Translations under genes and position numbers: made by a program | NCBI GenBank assembly: GCA_902168205.1 | Contig: CABHOK010000009.1 | Location: 1 to 64,000 of the forward strand | DNA length: 64,000 bases | Direction of reading: 5' to 3' | Origin: an uncultured Chitinophaga sp. | GTDB lineage: Bacteria; Bacteroidota; Bacteroidia; Cytophagales; Cyclobacteriaceae | Shown: piece after piece, positions 37,444-48,200 of the stretch | Position numbering within the stretch: position 1 is the stretch's first letter | How the letters are laid out: the number at the start of each line of letters is the position of its first letter | The notes under the pieces: generated by a model | Databases searched by the model: none | Told to the model about the DNA's origin: nothing | What the model saw: the letters and a program-made list of their open reading frames with translations, nothing else

Positions 37444-37480
37444 AAATCCTCACGCTAATCTTATAGGTTCGTGAGGATTT
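37444..37480 (+). terminator. Intrinsic terminator after the M28 peptidase
   Basis: AAATCCTCACG (37444-37454) pairs with CGTGAGGATTT (37470-37480) over a 15-nt loop and is followed by TTTATTT. It ends the M28 unit and, in the reverse direction, can also stop the SnoaL-like gene. Confidence 0.8.
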
Positions 37481-37527
37481 TTTATTTGATGTCGTTTACT
37501 GAAATATATGTTGGTTGAGTAGAGTGA

Positions 37528-38373
37528 CTACGTAATCATATCTGCTACAATCTTCCATACACCATTTTCCTTTTTCCAGATGCGAAGGTAGTTCGCATTG
37601 CCGGTCTTCTGTTGCCCCGCATCCTGCTTCACTATATTTACCGTGCCATAGGTAAATCCCATGTCTCCGGCCGAAGATACAATTGTTTCTGCAGGCGTAA
37701 AGCTGAAAACATCTGAAGTCTTGCATACTTCTTCCACAGATGTTGATGGAAATTTATTCTGTCTGAAGAATCTTATTTCAGTAGATGCGTGATGTGTATA
37801 TGCTTTCAATATATCCGTTGGAGATTCTTTTATAAAGCTATCCTCAATGGCTGTCAATTCATCTTTAAAACTTTTGGCAGCAGGCTTTGATGGCTGCGAG
37901 GGTATATTTGAAGTTGTTACGGTGTGTCCATCGACAGCATACGTTTCATGACTGATCCCTGCATCGATTAAAATTTTCCATTTGCCGTCAGCTTGTTTTC
38001 TCCAAACGGTTATATACTCACCAAAGGCCGTTGGAGTCTCTTTTTTATTCTTGCTATAGCTCCACGGTCCTGTGGTATACCCGAAGTCTCCCGATGTTGA
38101 AATGTCGGCATATACCGGTTGCCAGTATAGCCAATCAGTGCCCGGCTGTAATTTTTCCCAGAAGGGTTTCGCTTTGGTTATATCGGGCGAGAAGGATATA
38201 GACTCGTCAATGAGGTTGGCGAGAAAAGCATCGCGGGTATTTTTCTCTTTGGCCATCCGGACGAATGCACGCTCGGCATCTACCAGCGATTGTAAATCCT
38301 TGTTCGAAAATTCTTGTGCTTGTGCCAGAAAGAAGGTAAAGATCGTTACTGAAAGTGAGAGGAGTTTTTTCAT
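37528..38373 (-). CDS. Secreted tandem SnoaL/DUF4440-like protein
   Basis: A 281-residue protein with a signal peptide (1-20, ending LAQAQ) and two related halves. The first contains SGDFGYTTGPWSY, then EYITVWRKQADGKWKILIDAG; the second AGDMGFTYGTVNI and YLRIWKKENGVWKIVADMIT. These are the strands of the cone-shaped NTF2-like (SnoaL/DUF4440) fold, so the gene carries an internal duplication. No active-site residues stand out. It follows, on the same strand, a DUF3299-like gene by 23 bp. Confidence 0.72.
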   Translation of the reverse strand: MKKLLSLSVTIFTFFLAQAQEFSNKDLQSLVDAERAFVRMAKEKNTRDAFLANLIDESISFSPDITKAKPFWEKLQPGTDWLYWQPVYADISTSGDFGYTTGPWSYSKNKKETPTAFGEYITVWRKQADGKWKILIDAGISHETYAVDGHTVTTSNIPSQPSKPAAKSFKDELTAIEDSFIKESPTDILKAYTHHASTEIRFFRQNKFPSTSVEEVCKTSDVFSFTPAETIVSSAGDMGFTYGTVNIVKQDAGQQKTGNANYLRIWKKENGVWKIVADMIT

Positions 38374-38396
38374 AACGCTTTGTCTTAAGTTGATTT

Positions 38397-38882
38397 TTAT
38401 AATCCTACTTCTCCGAGTATCACGGCATTCTCGAGAATATAGATCATCTGGTCAGGATTGCGATCGTTCAGCATCAGTGTGCCTTGTATCTCAATAGGCT
38501 TCTCGGTATAGGTTACAGCTTTTGTTGTGAATACTTCCACAACAGTCTCCGGACCGCCAACACCGCAGAAGAAACATGCATTCAATGGGAGCGATGATAA
38601 CATGAAGTGGTTGCCTTTAATACCGTTCTCAAACGGAACCATATAGCCTGGCAGTGTAACCTTTTTTCCATTCAGCGCTTTTACAGCATCTGTAAATATA
38701 GGTTTGTCCACATCGCCCAGTCTGTCTTGTGTTTTTTCGAACTTGATGTTGTATAGCTTGGGCCACACCAGTGAAGGGAAACCTTTATAGGTGCTTGTCT
38801 TTTGGCTGAAGGCGGATAACGCGATTCCGCTGAAGACAAGTATTACGAAGAAAGTCTTGTATAATGTTCCTGATAATTTCAT
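38397..38882 (-). CDS. Secreted DUF3299-like protein with CxxC (paralogue)
   Basis: A 161-residue protein from the ATG at 38882, which gives a normal signal peptide (1-27, ending SAFSQ). It shares FMLSSLPLNACFFCGVGGPE with the gene at 35596, with CFFC at residues 103-106, plus the GYMVPFE and IQGTLMLNDRNPD segments, so the two are clear paralogues. A longer reading from 38933 adds 17 poor residues. It is followed by a SnoaL-like gene and ends upstream of gcvP, on the same strand, separated by a terminator. Confidence 0.72.
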   Translation of the reverse strand: MKLSGTLYKTFFVILVFSGIALSAFSQKTSTYKGFPSLVWPKLYNIKFEKTQDRLGDVDKPIFTDAVKALNGKKVTLPGYMVPFENGIKGNHFMLSSLPLNACFFCGVGGPETVVEVFTTKAVTYTEKPIEIQGTLMLNDRNPDQMIYILENAVILGEVGL

Positions 38883-39001
38883 AGGGTCTGCAATTACATC
38901 GCACGAATGTCTTCTAAGTCCAACTGCGATCAATACTCAATAAATATACAACGAGAAAACTGTGCCATCTTTATCGTTACACAGTGCGTTGATTTAAAAC
39001 G

Positions 39002-39039
39002 AAAAAGTCCCTTTTGCAGATTTACAAAAGGGACTTTTT
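39002..39039 (-). terminator. Strong intrinsic terminator after gcvP
   Basis: AAAAAGTCCCTTTTG (39002-39016) pairs perfectly over 15 bp with CAAAAGGGACTTTTT (39025-39039), with an 8-nt loop. On the minus strand it begins 13 bp after the gcvP stop. Confidence 0.85.
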
Positions 39040-39051
39040 ATTGGGATTCAA

Positions 39052-41943
39052 TTACGCTGTAACTGACTCTTCTTTTGACGTATATTCTTCTATCGGTAAG
39101 CAACTGCAAACCAGGTTGCGGTCGCCATACGCATTGTCTACACGACTTACGCTTGGCCAGAATTTAGCTTCGCGCACAAATGGAAGTGGATAAGCAGCTT
39201 TACTTCTGCTGTACGGTCTTGTCCACTCATCGGCAGTAATTACAGCGGCTGTGTGAGGAGCAAGTTTCAGTACGTTCTGCTCTTTGTCAGCTTTACCTTC
39301 TTCTACTTCGCGAATCTCGTTGCGTATCTCGATGAGCGCATCCACAAAGCGATCGAGTTCTTCCTTCGGCTCGCTTTCCGTTGGCTCGATCATTAATGTA
39401 CCGGCTACCGGGAATGAAACCGTAGGAGCGTGGAAACCATAGTCCATCAAACGCTTCGCTATATCTTCTACTTCTATACCTGCTTTCTTGAAATCGCGGC
39501 AGTCTACGATCATCTCGTGTGCACAACGTCCGTTGGTGCCGGTATATAGAATCTTGAAGTGACCTTCCAGGCGATTCTTTATATAGTTAGCATTGAGTAT
39601 AGCATACTTCGTAGCGTTGGTCAGACCATCGCCACCCATCATTGCGATATAGGCGTATGATATCGTTAATATACTGGCACTGCCCCAAGGTGCTGCTGAT
39701 ACCGCGTGGATTGCTTTATCGCCACCAGTCTTTACAACGGCATGGCCAGGCAAATATGGTTTCAACTTATCGTTGCAGCAGATAGGACCCATGCCAGGGC
39801 CACCACCACCGTGTGGTATACAGAATGTTTTGTGCAGGTTCAGGTGACAAACATCGGCACCGATCGTTGCTGGTGAAGTAAGTCCTACCTGTGCGTTCAT
39901 GTTGGCACCATCCATATATACCAGACCGCCATTCTTGTGAATGGTTTCGCAGATCTCCATGATCGACTCCTCAAACACACCGTGTGTAGAAGGATATGTT
40001 ACCATGAGACATGAAAGTTTATCTTTATACTGTTCTGCTTTTGCTTTCAGATCAGCAACATCAATTTTACCTTCTTCGTCAGATTTCACTACAACTACAT
40101 CCATTCCTGCCATTACAGCACTCGCAGGGTTTGTTCCGTGTGCAGAAGCCGGGATCAATGATATAGTTCTGTGTCCTTCGTTACGATCTTCGTGGTATGC
40201 ACGAATCACCATCAAGCCTGCATACTCACCTTGAGCACCACTGTTTGGTTGAAGTGATACACCCGTGAAGCCTGTAATTTCTTTTAACCAGTTTTCGAGG
40301 TTGGTAGTAAGTTCTGCATAACCCTGTGCCTGATCAGCCGGAGCGAATGGATGTATATTTCCAAACTCAGGCCATGTTACCGGAATCATCTCAGCGGTAG
40401 CATTCAGTTTCATAGTACACGATCCCAGGGAGATCATCGAGTGTACCATGGAGAGATCTTTATTCTCGAGGCGCTTGATATAGCGCAGCATCTCGTGCTC
40501 AGAGTGGTGCGTATTGAAAACAGGATGCGTGAGGAACGTTGACTTACGGATGAGTGCAGCCGGCCAGCCAATAGCTTGTCCGTTGAAAGTAATGCTGGCT
40601 GCTTTTTTATTTTCCGCTGCTGCAAATATTTCGAGAATGTTCTTTACATCTTCGGTTGATGTTGTCTCATCCAGCGATATACCAACGTGGTTATCGGCAT
40701 AGTAACGGAAGTTGATTTCGCGTTTTACAGCTTCCCGTTCAATAGCCTTCTTGTCGCCTACAGCAATCTTTAAAGTATCAAAGTAATTTTCATTTACTTG
40801 TTTAAAGCCAAGTGTCTTCAATCCAGAGTCGAGTGATTTGGCAAGCGCATGGATACGACCTGCTATTTTTTTCAAACCTTCTGCGCCATGATATACAGCG
40901 TACATACCGGCCATTACTGAAAGAAGAACCTGTGCGGTACAGATGTTTGAAGTTGCTTTCTCTCTGCGGATGTGTTGCTCGCGTGTCTGCAAGGCCATGC
41001 GATATCCCGGATTTCCGGAAGCATCGATGGATGCACCTATAATTCTTCCCGGCATCTGGCGTTTAAAGTCATCCTTCGTAGCGAAGAATGCAGCGTGAGG
41101 TCCGCCAAAACCCATCGGTACACCAAAGCGTTGTGATGATCCTACAACAACATCAGCTCCCATTTCTCCAGGCGATTTCATGAGTACCAGGCTCATCAGG
41201 TCTGCGGCCATCACCGTATATACATCCTTCTCGTGTGCAGAAGCATTGAATGATGTATAGTCTTTTACTTCACCATTACCGTTCGGGTTCTGAACAAATA
41301 CAGCAAAGAGATTGGCATCAGAAAGATCAAGAGTATTAATATCACCTACTACGAGTTCTACGCCAATCGGTGTAGCACGTGTTGTTAGTAAATCTATAGT
41401 TTGAGGAAACGCGTTCTGATCAACAAAGAATTTATGTGCATTCTTTTTCGAAGCCTTGCGTGAAGCATAGAGCAGGTGCATGGCTTCAGCTGCAGCGGTG
41501 CCTTCGTCAAGCAACGATGCATTCGCGATCTGCATGCCGGTAAGATCAATGATCATGGTTTGATAATTGATCAGCGCTTCCAAACGTCCTTGTGCTATTT
41601 CTGCCTGGTACGGAGTATAGGCCGTATACCATCCCGGGTTTTCAAGAATGTTACGCAAGATTACGCCCGGTGTTATCGTGTTATAATATCCTGTACCAAT
41701 AAATGATTTATAAACTTTGTTTTTGGAAGCAAGTTTTTTGAACTCCTGGAGGAACTGATATTCTGACTGAGCCGCAGGAAGATTCAAAGGTTTTTTTAGC
41801 CGGATAGCCGAAGGTATGGTTTGTCCGATCAGTTCATCGATCGATTTCGCCTTGATGACTTTCAACATTTCTTCAGTCTGGTGCGCATCCGGGCCAATGT
41901 GTCTGCCTTCAAATTTTTCGGTGTACTGGGAGTCAATATTCAT
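39052..41943 (-). CDS. gcvP: Glycine dehydrogenase (aminomethyl-transferring), P protein
   Basis: A 963-residue fused homolog of the P1-P2 type that decarboxylates glycine and passes the aminomethyl to the lipoyl arm of GcvH. Residues 1-440 are the degenerate half ([18 protein letters not shown] near 80-100) and the second half carries the PLP Lys in [18 protein letters not shown] near 710. Full length. No gcvT is seen in this window; lipA and gcvH lie 2-3 kb away. A -7 box sits about 60 bp upstream. Confidence 0.96.
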   Translation of the reverse strand: MNIDSQYTEKFEGRHIGPDAHQTEEMLKVIKAKSIDELIGQTIPSAIRLKKPLNLPAAQSEYQFLQEFKKLASKNKVYKSFIGTGYYNTITPGVILRNILENPGWYTAYTPYQAEIAQGRLEALINYQTMIIDLTGMQIANASLLDEGTAAAEAMHLLYASRKASKKNAHKFFVDQNAFPQTIDLLTTRATPIGVELVVGDINTLDLSDANLFAVFVQNPNGNGEVKDYTSFNASAHEKDVYTVMAADLMSLVLMKSPGEMGADVVVGSSQRFGVPMGFGGPHAAFFATKDDFKRQMPGRIIGASIDASGNPGYRMALQTREQHIRREKATSNICTAQVLLSVMAGMYAVYHGAEGLKKIAGRIHALAKSLDSGLKTLGFKQVNENYFDTLKIAVGDKKAIEREAVKREINFRYYADNHVGISLDETTSTEDVKNILEIFAAAENKKAASITFNGQAIGWPAALIRKSTFLTHPVFNTHHSEHEMLRYIKRLENKDLSMVHSMISLGSCTMKLNATAEMIPVTWPEFGNIHPFAPADQAQGYAELTTNLENWLKEITGFTGVSLQPNSGAQGEYAGLMVIRAYHEDRNEGHRTISLIPASAHGTNPASAVMAGMDVVVVKSDEEGKIDVADLKAKAEQYKDKLSCLMVTYPSTHGVFEESIMEICETIHKNGGLVYMDGANMNAQVGLTSPATIGADVCHLNLHKTFCIPHGGGGPGMGPICCNDKLKPYLPGHAVVKTGGDKAIHAVSAAPWGSASILTISYAYIAMMGGDGLTNATKYAILNANYIKNRLEGHFKILYTGTNGRCAHEMIVDCRDFKKAGIEVEDIAKRLMDYGFHAPTVSFPVAGTLMIEPTESEPKEELDRFVDALIEIRNEIREVEEGKADKEQNVLKLAPHTAAVITADEWTRPYSRSKAAYPLPFVREAKFWPSVSRVDNAYGDRNLVCSCLPIEEYTSKEESVTA

Positions 41944-42003
41944 TTTACGTGTTGATTTTCAGTTTACTAGGTTAATGAGCTATGAGCCTGAGTTATTGGC
42001 GCA

Positions 42004-42011
42004 CAAAGGTA
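42004..42011 (-). promoter_or_regulatory. -7 promoter box of gcvP
   Basis: The minus strand reads TACCTTTG, a perfect TAnnTTTG box, 60 bp before the gcvP ATG. No glycine-riboswitch structure is recognised in the short leader (about 55 nt). No -33 box is obvious. Confidence 0.5.
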
Positions 42012-42024
42012 ATATTTCGTTATG

Positions 42025-42215
42025 TAGTCCGGAAGCAGGGAAGTCCGGAAGTCAGGAAGTAAATCCATAAATATTTTAAGCGGCAGTATTTTATTTCCGG
42101 AACTTTTCGTTAACGCTTTGACTCTCGGTCTTCCGATTTCCGGTCTTTTGATCTTTCCAACTTTTTACTTTTCAACACCCGGTCTTTCAATGTTCGGTAT
42201 TTCGTCTTAACAAAA
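42025..42215. repeat. Word-like purine/pyrimidine repeats between gcvP and the M28 gene
   Basis: The left part repeats AGTCCGGAAG-like units (42027-42060: two AGTCCGGAAG then TCAGGAAGT) and the right part (42095-42200) repeats pyrimidine words CGGTCTTCCGA, CGGTCTTTTGA, CGGTCTTTCAA, TCGGTATTTCG. Short inverted pairs such as TCCGGAA/TTCCGGA link the arms. It fills the >300-bp gap (41944-42255) together with the gcvP promoter. Confidence 0.6.
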
Positions 42216-42255
42216 TCCTCTTCATATTGCCGGGATAATTCAAACTCATTAGACC

Positions 42256-43743
42256 ATGAAGAAACTTATTTGCATGGCGCTGGTGCTCTTTACTGCCAGT
42301 CGTCTGCTTGCTCAGGATCAGGTCGCCAAAAAATATGGTGATCAGATTACTCCTGCTGATCTCAAAGAAAATTTATCCATTCTTGCTTCCGATGCTATGG
42401 AAGGTCGCGAGACCGGAAAGCGTGGACAAAAAATGGCTGCTGCTTTTGTTAAGGCAAATCTCGAAGACTTCGGCCTGACAGCTCCTGTAAACGGAGGATA
42501 CTATCAGCCGGTAGAACTTTATACCAGTGTACCAGGCGACATCTATATCAAAGCCGGACAAAATAAATTTTTAAACTTCCAGGATGTAGCTTTCTACGGC
42601 TCGTCTGATTCCGGTGGAGAAATTTCATTGCCGGTTGTATTTGCCGGTAAAGGTCGTAAAGAAGATTTCGACCAGGTAAATGTTGAAGGCAAAGCGGTGA
42701 TATTACAGTTGGGAGCTGAAGAGAATTTCCGCGGACCTATCTCGATCGCGCGTGAACGCAAAGCAAAATTGATATTGGTATATCATGATGATGCGAATGC
42801 ATTCAAAGAATTAGTGGGACAGCTTAAAGACTATATGGGCAACGGCATTATGTCGTTGAAGAAGCCCGAGCCTGTTGCGCAGAATGCAGGTGTGTTCTTT
42901 GTATCGCCTGATGTAGCAACCAAAGTGTTGAATACAACCAGTGATAAACTTGCCAAAGCTATTACTGGTAACAGTCTCAAGAAAGTCAAGGCTGGTACTA
43001 TTGCCTATAAAACTGCTATGGATGTTAGAGTTTTAAAGAGCGACAACGTGATGGGTTATCTGGAAGGAACTGATAAGAAAGATGAACTGCTGGTGATTTC
43101 AGCACACTACGATCACATCGGTAAACTTAGCGGAACAGAAGGAGATCTGATAAACAATGGTGCTGACGATGACGGTTCAGGGACTGTATCAGTATTGCAA
43201 CTCGCAAAAGTTTTTGCTCAGGCAAAGAAAGAAGGTAAAGGACCAAGAAGAAGTATACTCTTCCTGTTGGTGACGGGTGAAGAAAAAGGTTTGCTCGGCT
43301 CAGACTATTATACGCAACACCCTGTGTTTCCATTGGAAAAAACTGTAGTCGATCTGAATATTGATATGGTTGGTCGCAGAGATCCTCAGCATAAAGACAG
43401 TGCTCCATATGTATATGTTATCGGCTCTGATAAGTTATCAACCGAGTTGCATAACCTGAATGAGAACACAAACAAGACGTATACGAACCTCATATTTGAT
43501 TACACGTACAATGATCAGAACCATCCTGACAGACTATATTACCGCTCTGACCACTGGAACTTCGCGAAGAATAATATTCCTATCGTATTCTACTTCGATG
43601 GTATACATGAAGATTATCACAAGCCGAGCGATGAAGTAAGCAAGATTGAATTTGATCTGCTCGCAAGACGTGCACAATGTGTATTTTATACTGCGTGGGA
43701 AATTGCCAATCGCGAAACACGCATTCAGGCGGATAAGAAGTAA
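42256..43743 (+). CDS. Secreted M28 peptidase
   Basis: A 495-residue protein with a signal peptide (1-19, ending LLAQ). M28 metal ligands follow in order: SAHYDHIG (His), NNGADDDGSGT (bridging Asp), TGEEKGLLGSDYY (Glu pair), NIDMVGRRD (Asp), and the last His in FDGIHEDYHKPSDE. A PA-type domain (about 130-215, with VEGKAVILQL) precedes it. It resembles aminopeptidase/glutaminyl-cyclase-like secreted enzymes in Bacteroidota. It is divergent from gcvP and ends in a strong terminator. Confidence 0.9.
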   Translation: MKKLICMALVLFTASRLLAQDQVAKKYGDQITPADLKENLSILASDAMEGRETGKRGQKMAAAFVKANLEDFGLTAPVNGGYYQPVELYTSVPGDIYIKAGQNKFLNFQDVAFYGSSDSGGEISLPVVFAGKGRKEDFDQVNVEGKAVILQLGAEENFRGPISIARERKAKLILVYHDDANAFKELVGQLKDYMGNGIMSLKKPEPVAQNAGVFFVSPDVATKVLNTTSDKLAKAITGNSLKKVKAGTIAYKTAMDVRVLKSDNVMGYLEGTDKKDELLVISAHYDHIGKLSGTEGDLINNGADDDGSGTVSVLQLAKVFAQAKKEGKGPRRSILFLLVTGEEKGLLGSDYYTQHPVFPLEKTVVDLNIDMVGRRDPQHKDSAPYVYVIGSDKLSTELHNLNENTNKTYTNLIFDYTYNDQNHPDRLYYRSDHWNFAKNNIPIVFYFDGIHEDYHKPSDEVSKIEFDLLARRAQCVFYTAWEIANRETRIQADKK

Positions 43744-43768
43744 TGAAATATATACTTTGTATGTAATA

Positions 43769-43795
43769 GAAAAGCGGGTTATGAACCCGCTTTTC
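43769..43795 (+). terminator. Intrinsic terminator after the M28 gene
   Basis: GAAAAGCGGGTT (43769-43780) pairs perfectly with AACCCGCTTTTC (43784-43795) with a 3-nt loop and TTATTATTATT follows. It also lies 34 bp past the lipA stop on the opposite strand and may serve both genes. Confidence 0.85.
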
Positions 43796-43828
43796 TTATT
43801 ATTATTAAAATGAAATGATAAAGTATAT

Positions 43829-44716
43829 CTAATCCAGCGGAACGTTTACGTGGCGTTCAGCATGATAGCTTGAACGAACCAACGGACCAGACTCTACATA
43901 TTTCAATCCGCGCTTCAATCCTTCTTCCTTATACATTTCGAACGTATCGGGGTGAATAAACTCGGCAACTTCCAAATGCATTTTGGTAGGCTGTAAATAT
44001 TGACCAAGCGTAAGGATCATTAACCCGTTTGCAGCAAGGTCATCCATCGCTTTGAATACTTCTTCCTTGGTTTCACCTAAGCCCAGCATGATACCAGTCT
44101 TGGTGCGCATACCTGCTTCGCGAATTCTTTTTATTTGTTCGAGGCTTCGTTCATATTTAGCCTGCGGGCGAACCATGCGATAAAGTCTGCCAACGGTTTC
44201 CATATTGTGCGAAACAACTTCCTGCTTGCCTTCGATCATCCGATAGAGTGCATCCCAGTTTCCTTTTGTGTCGGGTATAAGCGTTTCGATGGTTGTTTCA
44301 GGACTTACCTTTTTAGTTTCTACAACGGTTTGGTACCAGATCTCGGCACCACGGTCTTTCAATTCATCACGGTTTACAGAAGTAATAACAGCGTGTTTAA
44401 CGCCCATCAGTTTGATTGCTTCCGCTACTCGCTTGGGCTCTTCCACGTCATATTCAGTAGGTCTTCCGGTTGCTACGGCACAAAATGTACAACTGCGCGT
44501 ACATACATTTCCGAGAATCATAAACGTAGCTGTACCTGCTCCCCAGCATTCTCCCATGTTCGGGCAATTACCGCTTTCACAAATCGTATGAAGTTTATAA
44601 TTGTCAACCAGCTTCCGCACTTTAGCATACTCTGGCCCCACCGGTAATTTTACACGCAACCAGTCTGGTTTACGTTTGCGGGTCTCTTCCTGCGATATGA
44701 CGGGTAATTCGATCAT
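43829..44716 (-). CDS. lipA: Lipoyl synthase
   Basis: A 295-residue radical SAM enzyme that adds two sulfurs to the octanoyl chain on GcvH and other carriers. The auxiliary cluster Cys are C46, C51 and C57 ([12 protein letters not shown]), and the radical SAM cluster Cys are C72, C76 and C79 (CTRSCTFC). [17 protein letters not shown] and the end SSYHAE are also typical. It is followed downstream by a terminator, and gcvH lies 72 bp upstream on the same strand, so one message can hold the carrier and its modifying enzyme. Confidence 0.96.
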   Translation of the reverse strand: MIELPVISQEETRKRKPDWLRVKLPVGPEYAKVRKLVDNYKLHTICESGNCPNMGECWGAGTATFMILGNVCTRSCTFCAVATGRPTEYDVEEPKRVAEAIKLMGVKHAVITSVNRDELKDRGAEIWYQTVVETKKVSPETTIETLIPDTKGNWDALYRMIEGKQEVVSHNMETVGRLYRMVRPQAKYERSLEQIKRIREAGMRTKTGIMLGLGETKEEVFKAMDDLAANGLMILTLGQYLQPTKMHLEVAEFIHPDTFEMYKEEGLKRGLKYVESGPLVRSSYHAERHVNVPLD

Positions 44717-44733
44717 GAGATGAATAGTTAAGC

Positions 44734-44776
44734 GTTATCGGTTATCCGCAAGTTGTATCTCCAGGTAACCGATAAC
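44734..44776 (-). repeat. Inverted repeat between gcvH and lipA
   Basis: GTTATCGGTTA (44734-44744) pairs perfectly with TAACCGATAAC (44766-44776). It fills the 72-bp gap between gcvH and lipA and could form a hairpin in their common message. The words resemble those in the prfC leader. Confidence 0.6.
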
Positions 44777-44788
44777 ATTTAACGGATA

Positions 44789-45163
44789 TTACTTTCCAAT
44801 AAGTTCCTTGTATTGTGCTGCTGAGAGAAGTTCGTCAGTTAAGCCGGTGATCTGTAATTTGATCATCCAGCCATCACCGTACGGATCTTCGTTTACTTTT
44901 TCAGGGCTGCCATCCAGTATAGAGTTAACTTCCAATACTTTACCTGCAATCGGCATATATAGGTCTGATACCGTTTTTACAGCTTCTACTGTTCCGAAAA
45001 TATCATGCGCGGCAACATCCTGACCTACCGTAGTAATATCAACATAAACGATATCGCCCAGTTCGCTTTGAGCAAAATCGGTAATGCCCACGATGGCTGT
45101 ATTGCCGTCAATTTTAATCCATTCGTGATCTTTCGTGTACTTCAGTCCTTCCGGGATGTTCAT
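44789..45163 (-). CDS. gcvH: Glycine cleavage system H protein
   Basis: A 124-residue lipoyl carrier. The lipoylated Lys is K63 in [16 protein letters not shown], and the N-terminus YTKDHEWI and the [16 protein letters not shown] segment are normal. It receives aminomethyl from GcvP. Its promoter, with -33 and -7 boxes, lies upstream; lipA follows. Upstream of it on the same strand is sprA, in the order ruvA-sprA-gcvH known from other Bacteroidota (from memory). Confidence 0.96.
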   Translation of the reverse strand: MNIPEGLKYTKDHEWIKIDGNTAIVGITDFAQSELGDIVYVDITTVGQDVAAHDIFGTVEAVKTVSDLYMPIAGKVLEVNSILDGSPEKVNEDPYGDGWMIKLQITGLTDELLSAAQYKELIGK

Positions 45164-45189
45164 GATGCGTTAAAGTTTTTAGGTGCGGG

Positions 45190-45219
45190 CAAAAATAAGC
45201 AAAGTTTATAGGTTCCAAA
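45190..45219 (-). promoter_or_regulatory. Promoter of gcvH-lipA
   Basis: The minus strand reads TTTG (45216-45219), 18 bp, then TATTTTTG (45190-45197), a perfect TAnnTTTG box. The leader would be about 20 nt long. Confidence 0.6.
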
Positions 45220-45290
45220 ACGGATTCAGGATGCAAGATTAAGCCAGCCCATTGGCTGACTTGAATATTTCCTGCATCCTGAATAGTTTT

Positions 45291-48200
45291 TTATTGTGCC
45301 AAGCTGAATCGCACCTGGGCACCAAAGCGTGTGGTTGCTCGGCGGAATGAGTTGGATACCATCGGTTCGTTGATGGTGCGCTCAAAGTATAACTGTATGT
45401 TCAGCTTCTGGTTTACGACATAGCTGATGTTGGGGCGAAGCTGGAAGTTGATGTTACCGTTCGTAACAATGTTCAGTTCTTCAATCTTCCGTTGAATAGT
45501 TTTAGTGTTGGCCACCGTAACGTTCATGCGGAATGTAACATCGTTCTTCAATACAACCGTGCGGCCTTGTGATTTGAACGGAAGCTTCATGTTGTTCTTC
45601 GTATAGCCCAATTCAAAGGAAAAATCTTTACTGTTCAATTCGGTGATCTGTGCATTTGAAATGTTCAGTGCTAGATCCCGTTTTGTTTTATACTGAATGT
45701 TGGCAGACAATCTTCCCTTCGTGCGCATATTTACTCCGATAAGCGGAGAGAACTGCTCGGAGATCATCACCTGGCTGATGACAAATACCGGTACAAATTC
45801 ATTGTCAACAGAAGATTTTCTTCCGTAGTAATTGATGTTATAGTCTGTAAACGGACGATCAATAGCAAGCCTGTTTATATCATCCGGATTGCTGTAATCC
45901 AGTGAGTTTGAAAAATTCAATACGGAATAAGAAGATTGATATGCATGCGAAAGTGTTACAGATTGGAAAACTTCTTTCAGAGCATTCAATTTATTCAACC
46001 CGGTATAATCAACACGCCAGTTTGGAAGCGGTGTTTTCGGGAAAGGAGATAAACTTGTTTTACTTACGTCAGCACCGGTATAGGCTGCTATAAATGCCGG
46101 TATAATTACATCCTGTGATGTGCGCGCATATTCATTTCCAGGGTTAGCAGCATCGAACTTTGCTTTCATCTGATCGAGGTTTTGCTCGAACTGTTTAAAC
46201 ACAGCAGACTCTACATCGTTGTTACTGCCATCAAAAGCTGTCTTTATACTAATCGTTGATATACGATAACTGCCGCTTCTGCTTGGACTCAAGTCATAAT
46301 AGAATACATCATCACCTGGCAGTGTATCCCGATAGATGGACTGGAACGAATTGGTGATCTCCTTCTTGATGTCTAATTGAATTTTGAAATCTGTAGAAGG
46401 CTCAACATTGGCGCGAATGTTTATTGTTTCGTTTCTGATCTGGGCGAATGGTACCGATAGTTCTGAGTTTGCTGTCAGCCATCCGTTCTCTGCGGCCTTC
46501 TTCCGGATGTCAGGATTCTGACTTCCCAGTACAAAGCCCCATCCAGGAGCTTCCCAATCACTATCCATTCCGAAGAACTTCGGAGTTTTATTGAAGCCCG
46601 GAAGTATAGTTCCTTCTGTTATCGAGTATGTTCCATTGATTGATCGAACAGACATCAGCATACGTAACAATCCTTTTACAACGCCTGGTATTTCAGCTGG
46701 AGTTTTAGTCTTTGTTGTATCCGCTTTCTGCTGTTGTTGTGGTCGTGCCTGCTGCGCACGTTGTGATGCTGTTAAAGGCTTCTTCGGTGTGTTGAGTTCC
46801 TTTAAGAACTTGATCTTGTTATAGAGTCTTACAAGATCAATCTTACCAGAGAAGTTCTGATCACGGCTGTTCTGTATTGTATTTTTGAAATCATAAGCAT
46901 CATCAATATCGCCTGATATATTTAATGAATCCGGATGGTTTATAGGCCCCGCCTTCCAGTTGTAGTTAACCTGGTAGCGGTAGTCTGCGCCCAGCCAATC
47001 CGTTGCAGGTATCTTGTCAAGCGGCAAAGTATAGTTTACCGTGATGCTCTGATCGAAGTTTTTCATCCGGCCAAAGCGCTTCAGGTTATGCCATACACTA
47101 TCTTTCTTTTGTTCTGTATCAAGATCTCCTTCTGGCTCATCGATAATGGCGTTGGCACGAGAGTTATACTCTACCGATAAATTCTTCGACAAGTTCCAGC
47201 GAACGTTATACTGTCTGTCGAAAGTAAAGTACTTCATATAGTTTGCCGGTGACGAAATGAAGCCTCCTACACCATCCGGGTTCCGGTATACATTTTTTGA
47301 GAATGAGCGGTTAAGATCCAGTCGTACACCAATACTACTTGGCATCAGGCTAAAGTTGAAATCTTTTATAGGCTTTAACCACGGTGATGATAATCCTTTA
47401 GAATTCTTGAAAGGCTCAATACCGGTTGCTTTCGGATTATAGGTATAGGCTATCGATCCTTTTTGTTGTTTTTGGAATGCTTCCTGTGTGTTGAAGTTTT
47501 TGCGTATGCGATCGGCATACGAATAACTGAAAGAGAAATTCTCGATGTCCCATATATGCGTAGGAGCATCCGGTTTAACTTTCGTTTTGCGTACGTTTAC
47601 AAAGTTGAGACTTCGCCCAACCGTTTGGTCTCGTACAATGTTGAGATAGTTGGCGCGCTGTTCCTCATTAAAGGATTGCAGCGCGGCATCCAGTTTTAAG
47701 TCGGGGTTGGCAGGATCGTATAGCGGAGTAATGGTTGTCTTCTCATAACTCACGAACATCGGAATTTTTATACCCGTATTGCCGGGTAGAAGTTTATCCA
47801 CATTTACATTGGCAGATACATCATATCCGGTTGTCTCTTCGCGCGTGCGTTCAAATATTTTTGAGCTTACTCCTCCAAAACCAAAACTGGTGTGTCGTAC
47901 AGCTCCTGTAATAGTCGCGAAGTCTGCAAGCTTGGCACTGAGTGTTGCATTGGCCGCCCACCCCGGAGTTCGGTTGAAATCCGTAACACGCATTTCGTTG
48001 GCCCATATACATACCGGGAAAGATCGTTTATCGTCCGAGCGAGGGTTTCGTACACCAATCATAATGGATTGTACGCTGGTAAGATCCGGTCTGCCGAAGA
48101 TTCGGATTTTATGTCTTCCAACTTCTCTTCCTGCAATCGGGTAGAATTGGTTCATTGAAATATTCTCGCGATCACGATCGGCTTTCAATCTATAGAGTTC

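Noticed and set aside
38883-38933. Longer start for the second CxxC protein
   Set aside because: The extra 17 residues spoil the signal peptide; the ATG at 38882 gives a normal one.
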